NCBI GenBank assembly: GCA_036491755.1
Contig: DASXBJ010000096.1
Span: forward strand, 1-10,438
Length of the DNA: 10,438 bases
Reading direction: 5' to 3'
From: DASXBJ01 sp036491755
GTDB lineage: Bacteria; Chloroflexota; Dormibacteria; Dormibacterales; Dormibacteraceae
Part shown: positions 8,005 through 10,438 of the stretch, piece by piece
Layout of the letters: every line of letters begins with the position of its first letter
Numbering within the stretch: the first letter of the stretch is position 1
Program-made: the position numbers and the translations under genes
The notes under the pieces: model-generated
What the model was told of the DNA's origin: nothing
The model's input: the letters and a program-made list of their open reading frames with translations, nothing else
Database searches by the model: none

Positions 8005-8675
8005 TGCAGCAGTTCACGGTCCTAGACACGGCTGAGGATGTCGCCGCGGCCGCCGCGGCGGACACGGCCGAGGCCCTGCGCGAGGGTGCACGCACCCTGG
8101 TGCTGGCCGGCGGCACCACGCCGCGTCGGTGCTATGAGCTCCTGTCGCACCTCGACGTCGAGTGGGGCCGGGTCAGTGTTCTCTTCGGCGATGAGCGCTG
8201 CGTTCATCCCGACCACCCCGACAGCAATTACCGAATGGCGCGACAGGCCCTGCTGGATCGTACGTCGCCGGCAACGGTCCACCGCATGCCGGCCGAGCTT
8301 GGCCCGGACGAAGCCGCAGGCCTGTACGCGCACATCGTCGCGGCTGTCGCGCCGCTCGACCTCGTGCACCTGGGGGTAGGGGAGGACGGGCACACCGCAT
8401 CCTTGTTCCCGGGACACGCGGCGCTGCAGGCAAGCGGGCTCGTGGTGGGCATACGCGACTCGCCCAAGCCGCCTTCCCAGAGAGTCACCTTGACGCTGCA
8501 CGCCCTGCAGGCGGCGAGGCGGGTCATCATCCTGGCCACCGGCGCGGGCAAGGCGGAGGCTGTGGCGAAGGCCAAACGGGGCGAGGTGCCATCGGGGATG
8601 ATTCCCGGCGCAAGATGGCTGATCGACCGAGCCGCCGCCGGAGAAATCCCCTCTCCCCATCGGGGAGAGGGCTAG
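8004..8675 (+). CDS. pgl: 6-phosphogluconolactonase (DevB/Pgl type)
   Basis: Hydrolyses 6-phosphogluconolactone to 6-phosphogluconate, between Zwf and Gnd. The protein has 223 residues, normal for the DevB/SOL family related to NagB. Motifs: LAGGTTPRRCYELL (34-47), the FGDERCVHPDHPDSNYRM block (61-78) and VHLGVGEDGHTASLFPG (121-137), with the catalytic His expected in GEDGHTASLF. The fold ends near PGARWLIDRAAA (201-212). The ATG shares one base with the opcA stop (TGATG), a coupled start. The last nine residues (IPSPHRGEG) and the TAG stop are encoded inside the first copy of the intergenic palindromic repeat, so the repeat has set where the protein ends. The repeat-coded tail probably has no catalytic role. 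Confidence 0.95.
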   Translation: MQQFTVLDTAEDVAAAAAADTAEALREGARTLVLAGGTTPRRCYELLSHLDVEWGRVSVLFGDERCVHPDHPDSNYRMARQALLDRTSPATVHRMPAELGPDEAAGLYAHIVAAVAPLDLVHLGVGEDGHTASLFPGHAALQASGLVVGIRDSPKPPSQRVTLTLHALQAARRVIILATGAGKAEAVAKAKRGEVPSGMIPGARWLIDRAAAGEIPSPHRGEG

Positions 8676-8686
8676 GGTGAGGGGCG
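8648..8686 (+). repeat. Palindromic repeat copy 1 (supplies pgl stop)
   Basis: A perfect 10-bp stem, CCCTCTCCCC (8649-8658) against GGGGAGAGGG (8662-8671), with a 3-nt ATC loop, followed by the tail CTAGGGTGAGGGGCG. The pgl stop TAG (8673-8675) lies in the tail. There is no T-run after the stem, so it does not look like an intrinsic terminator. It resembles the REP-like C-rich/G-rich palindromes scattered between genes in many GC-rich genomes. Confidence 0.9.
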
Positions 8687-8721
8687 TTCCCCTCTCCCCA
8701 TCGGGGAGAGGGCTAGGGTGA
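8677..8721 (+). other. Mini reading frame 1 within repeats (14 codons, GTG...TGA)
   Basis: After the pgl stop TAG and a single G, a GTG opens a 14-codon frame (VRGVPLSPSGRGLG) that ends at TGA 8719-8721. It has GGAGAGG at 8664-8670, six bases before the GTG. The stop overlaps the GTG of the next mini frame as GTGA. It is unlikely to encode a functional peptide; it may act as a relay for ribosomes moving from pgl to rpe, or be chance within the repeat. Confidence 0.3.
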
Positions 8722-8727
8722 GGGGCG
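8689..8727 (+). repeat. Palindromic repeat copy 2
   Basis: Identical to copy 1 over its 39 bp and offset by 41 bp. The stem is 8690-8699 with 8703-8712 and the loop is 8700-8702. It is followed by TAAACAAGCACT, which recurs with one change after copy 3. Copies 2 and 3 therefore form a tandem duplication with a 49-bp period: 8699-8739 against 8748-8788 differ at only two of 41 positions. Confidence 0.9.
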
Positions 8728-8765
8728 TAAACAAGCACTGCCCTTCCCATCGGGGAGAGGGCTAG
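8718..8765 (+). other. Mini reading frame 2 within repeats (15 codons, GTG...TAG)
   Basis: The GTG at 8718, preceded by GGAGAGG at 8705-8711, opens VRGVNKHCPSHRGEG and stops at TAG 8763-8765, one base before the rpe GTG at 8767. Its first seven codons (VRGVNKH) are nearly the same as the first seven of rpe (VRGVDKH), so it is evidently a duplicated copy of the rpe 5' end. It may serve as a leader frame coupled to rpe; no function can be asserted. Confidence 0.35.
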
Positions 8766-8776
8766 GGTGCGGGGCG
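8741..8776 (+). repeat. Palindromic repeat copy 3 (degenerate, supplies rpe start)
   Basis: The left arm is reduced to CCCTTCCC (8741-8748) while the right arm GGGGAGAGGG (8752-8761) is intact, so the stem now has bulges. The tail reads CTAGGGTGCGGGGCG, with a C in place of the A of copies 1 and 2. The right arm and tail contain the rpe Shine-Dalgarno-like sequence and the GTG start. Confidence 0.88.
8754..8760 (+). promoter_or_regulatory. Ribosome binding site of rpe, inside the repeat right arm
   Basis: GGAGAGG lies six bases before the GTG at 8767. It is the G-rich arm of repeat copy 3, so hairpin formation would mask it. The damaged left arm of this copy should weaken that masking compared with copies 1 and 2. 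Its use as an RBS is inferred from position and sequence. Confidence 0.55.
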
Positions 8777-9435
8777 TAGACAAGCACTCGCGCATCAAAA
8801 TCGTCCCCTCCATCCTGTCGGCCGACGTCGGACGCCTCGCCGACCAGGTTCGCGAGGCCGTCGAAGGTGGCGCGGACCGCATCCAGGTCGACATCATGGA
8901 CGGCCATTTCGTGCCCAACCTGACGTTCGGCCCTCAGGTCGTGGAGGCCGTTCGCCGGGCGACCGACCTTCCGATCGAGGCGCACCTCATGGTGGAGCAC
9001 CCCGAGATCTTCATCGAAGCGTTTGCCAGAGCGGGTGCGAGCCTCATCGAGGTGCAGGTGGAGGCGACGACCTCGCTGTACCGTACGGCGACCGCGATCA
9101 GGGAGATGGGCGCCAAGGCCGGCGTGGCCATCAACCCCGCGACGCCGGTGGAGGACCTGCGCGAGATCCTGCCCTACATCGACCTGGTCAACGTCATGAC
9201 CGTCGAGCCCGGTTTCGGAGGCCAGAAGTTCATCCCCCACAGCCCCGAGAAGATCCGGCGCCTTCGAGCCATGTCGGCTGACGTCGAAATCGAGGTCGAC
9301 GGAGGAATCGATGCGCGCTCGGCGCCGCTCGTGGTGGCCGCAGGGGCGACCGTGCTGGTCGCCGGGAGCTCCGTCTACGGCTACAAGGGCGGCGTCGCCG
9401 CCGGGATCAAGGCCATCCGAGACGCTCTTGACTGA
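8767..9435 (+). CDS. rpe: Ribulose-phosphate 3-epimerase
   Basis: Interconverts ribulose-5-P and xylulose-5-P; a metal-dependent TIM barrel of normal length (222 residues). Motifs: KIVPSILSAD (11-20), VDIMDGHFVPNLTFGP (41-56), AHLMVEHP (72-79), NVMTVEPGFGGQKF (142-155), VDGGID (177-182) and VAGSSVYG (198-205). The metal ligands Asp42, His73 and Asp178 are present. The position two before Asp42, normally His, is Gln40 (codon 8884-8886). The usual HVEA...HLHR region reads QVEATTSLYR, so two more common His residues are absent. The fold is otherwise well conserved, so I call it functional, with an altered metal site. GTG 8767 is the only start codon between the upstream in-frame stop (TAA 8728-8730) and the conserved KIVPS. 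The first eight residues are encoded partly by the repeat and are extra compared with the usual MKIAPSILSAD start. Confidence 0.93.
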   Translation: MRGVDKHSRIKIVPSILSADVGRLADQVREAVEGGADRIQVDIMDGHFVPNLTFGPQVVEAVRRATDLPIEAHLMVEHPEIFIEAFARAGASLIEVQVEATTSLYRTATAIREMGAKAGVAINPATPVEDLREILPYIDLVNVMTVEPGFGGQKFIPHSPEKIRRLRAMSADVEIEVDGGIDARSAPLVVAAGATVLVAGSSVYGYKGGVAAGIKAIRDALD

Positions 9436-10114
9436 CGAGCTCAAGAGAGCAGCCGCGGACAAGGCGTTGGAGCTGGTTCAGGACGGGATGCTCATCGGCC
9501 TGGGCAGCGGATCCACGGCGCGGTTCTTCACCGAAGGGGTGGGCCGCCTGGTTATGTCCGGCGTGAAGGTGCGGGCTGTCCCGAGCTCGAGGGCGACCGC
9601 GGAGCTGGCCGCGGAGCTGGGGATCCCAATCGTCACCGAGCTCGTGGGGGCGATCGACCTCGCGGTGGACGGAGCCGATGAGGTGGACGGCAACCTCAAC
9701 CTGATCAAGGGTCGCGGGGGGGCGCTGTTTCGCGAGAAGCTGGTCGCAGCGGCCGCCAGGCGCTTTGTCGTGGTCGTCGACGAGTCGAAGCTCGTCCAGC
9801 AGCTGGGCGTCGGGGTTCTGCCGGTCGAGGTGCTGCCGTTCCTCTGGCGCACCACGGCCGATCGCCTGACCAGCCTTGGCGTGAGCCTAGTGGTGCGAGG
9901 TGGGGAGGAGACGCCGTACATCACCGACAATGGCAACCTGATCCTCGACGTCACTGTCCCGGCAGGCATCAAGAACGCCGGCGACTTCGGTCGGGAGCTG
10001 AAGATGCTGACCGGCGTCGTGGAGCACGGGCTGTTCGTCGGCATGGCCGACACGTGCATCGTGGCGGGCCCCGACGGCGCCAGGGCCGTCGGCAGGGCGC
10101 CGCATAGCACGTAA
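9428..10114 (+). CDS. rpiA: Ribose-5-phosphate isomerase A
   Basis: Interconverts ribulose-5-P and ribose-5-P. Starting at TTG 9428 the protein has 228 residues, the usual RpiA length, beginning (M)TDELKRAAADKALELV like the family. Motifs: GLGSGSTARFF (24-34), DLAVDGADEVDG (77-88) with catalytic Asp81 and Asp84, IKGRGGALFREK (93-104) with Lys94 and Glu103, VVDESK (116-121, Lys121) and VEHGLF (198-203). The TTG overlaps the rpe end by 8 bp, which suggests coupled translation. An in-frame ATG at 9311, inside rpe, would add an arginine-rich extension made of rpe codons and is rejected. The next in-frame ATG (9488) would remove the first helix. It is the last gene of the pathway cluster. Confidence 0.96.
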   Translation: MTDELKRAAADKALELVQDGMLIGLGSGSTARFFTEGVGRLVMSGVKVRAVPSSRATAELAAELGIPIVTELVGAIDLAVDGADEVDGNLNLIKGRGGALFREKLVAAAARRFVVVVDESKLVQQLGVGVLPVEVLPFLWRTTADRLTSLGVSLVVRGGEETPYITDNGNLILDVTVPAGIKNAGDFGRELKMLTGVVEHGLFVGMADTCIVAGPDGARAVGRAPHST

Positions 10115-10135
10115 CGCGGCCCGGGAAACCCCGTT
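10113..10135 (+). terminator. Weak hairpin after rpiA, possible end of operon
   Basis: AACGCGG (10113-10119) can pair with CCCCGTT (10129-10135) with one C/C mismatch and a 9-nt loop. It overlaps the rpiA stop. There is no T-tract and the stem is short, so a terminator role is only a guess based on its place between two functionally unrelated genes in a 30-bp gap. Confidence 0.2.
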
Positions 10136-10144
10136 CGATACCAA

Positions 10145-10438
10145 ATGAGGGTGGTTGTCGCCGGGCTCGCCATCGTGATGCTGGCTGCCTGCACGAACCC
10201 GAGCGATTCGGCGGGTGGCGCTTCCGCGGCGAGGAGCGCGCCAAGCAGCGCGTCCGCGGCCTCGGCGTCACCCAGCGCAGCCCAGGGGTCCACGAGTCCG
10301 CTGACATGCACGCGGCCTGTCACTGCCACCCACGGGCTCGCGCTTTTCGAGGTCGCTGCCGTCCCCCTGCTGGAGGTGCTCGACGTGTCGAACCCCGTCA
10401 AGCCGGTGCTCCTCTGCATGGTCAACCCGGCGGAAGGG
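10145..10438 (+). CDS. Putative lipoprotein, N-terminal part (3' end outside window)
   Basis: The frame starts at ATG 10145 and stays open to the window edge (98 codons). Residues 1-15 form a hydrophobic signal segment with one Arg (MRVVVAGLAIVMLAA), followed by Cys16 in a good lipobox (LAAC), so the product is probably exported and lipid-anchored. Residues ~17-53 are a Ser/Ala/Pro/Gly-rich linker typical of surface lipoproteins of high-GC Gram-positive-like bacteria. After TCTRPVTATHG a folded domain seems to begin. LEVLDVSNPVKPVLLC resembles the LVIVD/beta-propeller type of repeat (a hydrophobic run, D-V-S-x-P, then x-P-V), but only one unit is visible. No clear Shine-Dalgarno precedes the ATG. 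It has no evident link to the sugar-phosphate genes and may be a separate transcription unit or read-through passenger. Confidence 0.7.
   Translation, partial: MRVVVAGLAIVMLAACTNPSDSAGGASAARSAPSSASAASASPSAAQGSTSPLTCTRPVTATHGLALFEVAAVPLLEVLDVSNPVKPVLLCMVNPAEG

Noticed and set aside
8648..8712. Intrinsic terminators between pgl and rpe
   Set aside because: The stems are strong but are followed by G-rich sequence without a T-tract, and they occur inside a co-directional pathway cluster; an intercistronic repeat is the simpler reading.
8648..8776. CRISPR array
   Set aside because: Three direct copies exist, but the units are palindromic, the spacing is 41 and 49 bp with almost no unique spacer, and the spacer-like parts are themselves repeated; no cas genes are present.
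9311..9427. Upstream ATG at 9311 as rpiA start
   Set aside because: The added residues are an Arg/Ser/Pro-rich reading of rpe codons. TTG 9428 gives the normal RpiA length and N-terminus.
1..10438. A new defence, mobile or signalling system
   Set aside because: All full-length genes belong to known sugar-phosphate families. No transposase, integrase, toxin, nuclease, kinase or regulator motif was seen on either strand.

Overview
The window is a single co-directional (+ strand) run of central-carbon genes covering essentially the whole pentose phosphate pathway. The order is tkt (5' end outside the window), a tal-pgi fusion, gnd, zwf, opcA, pgl, rpe and rpiA, followed by the start of an unrelated putative lipoprotein gene that runs off the right edge. 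The DNA is GC-rich, genes abut or overlap by a few bases, and GTG/TTG starts are common. The tkt-tal-zwf-opcA-pgl backbone is the order known from Actinobacteria. The OpcA protein, the Tal-Pgi fusion and the short Gnd suggest a high-GC terrabacterial lineage (Actinobacteria, Chloroflexota, Dormibacterota or similar). This is an inference from gene content, and no rRNA or other marker is present to settle it.

Layout. 1-1293 is the C-terminal two thirds of transketolase. 1294-4086 is a 930-residue bifunctional transaldolase/glucose-6-phosphate isomerase that begins at the base after the tkt stop. A 75-bp gap (4087-4161) holds a GC-rich hairpin and the gnd ribosome binding site. 4162-9435 carries gnd, zwf, opcA, pgl and rpe, mostly with 1-bp spacers or short overlaps. 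The exception is a 91-bp pgl-rpe junction made almost entirely of three copies of a palindromic repeat. rpiA overlaps rpe by 8 bp and ends at 10114. A partial lipoprotein gene starts at 10145. No gene-free stretch exceeds 300 bp. I see no RNA genes, transposases, CRISPR arrays or defence genes.

How the genes work together. Pgi interconverts fructose-6-P and glucose-6-P. Zwf, helped by OpcA, oxidises glucose-6-P to the lactone, Pgl opens the lactone, and Gnd decarboxylates 6-phosphogluconate to ribulose-5-P. Rpe and RpiA convert that to xylulose-5-P and ribose-5-P. Transketolase and transaldolase return the pentoses to fructose-6-P and glyceraldehyde-3-P. With Pgi in the same operon the set encodes a closed oxidative pentose phosphate cycle.

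The enzymes are familiar families, and I do not see a wholly new system. The points worth a second look are at finer scale. The repeat at the pgl-rpe junction supplies the pgl stop codon, two tiny in-frame start/stop cassettes and the rpe Shine-Dalgarno plus GTG start. A diverged inverted relative of that repeat lies before gnd. Rpe has Gln where the first metal-binding His is usual. The short Gnd has an Asp at the site that usually signals NAD+ rather than NADP+ use.
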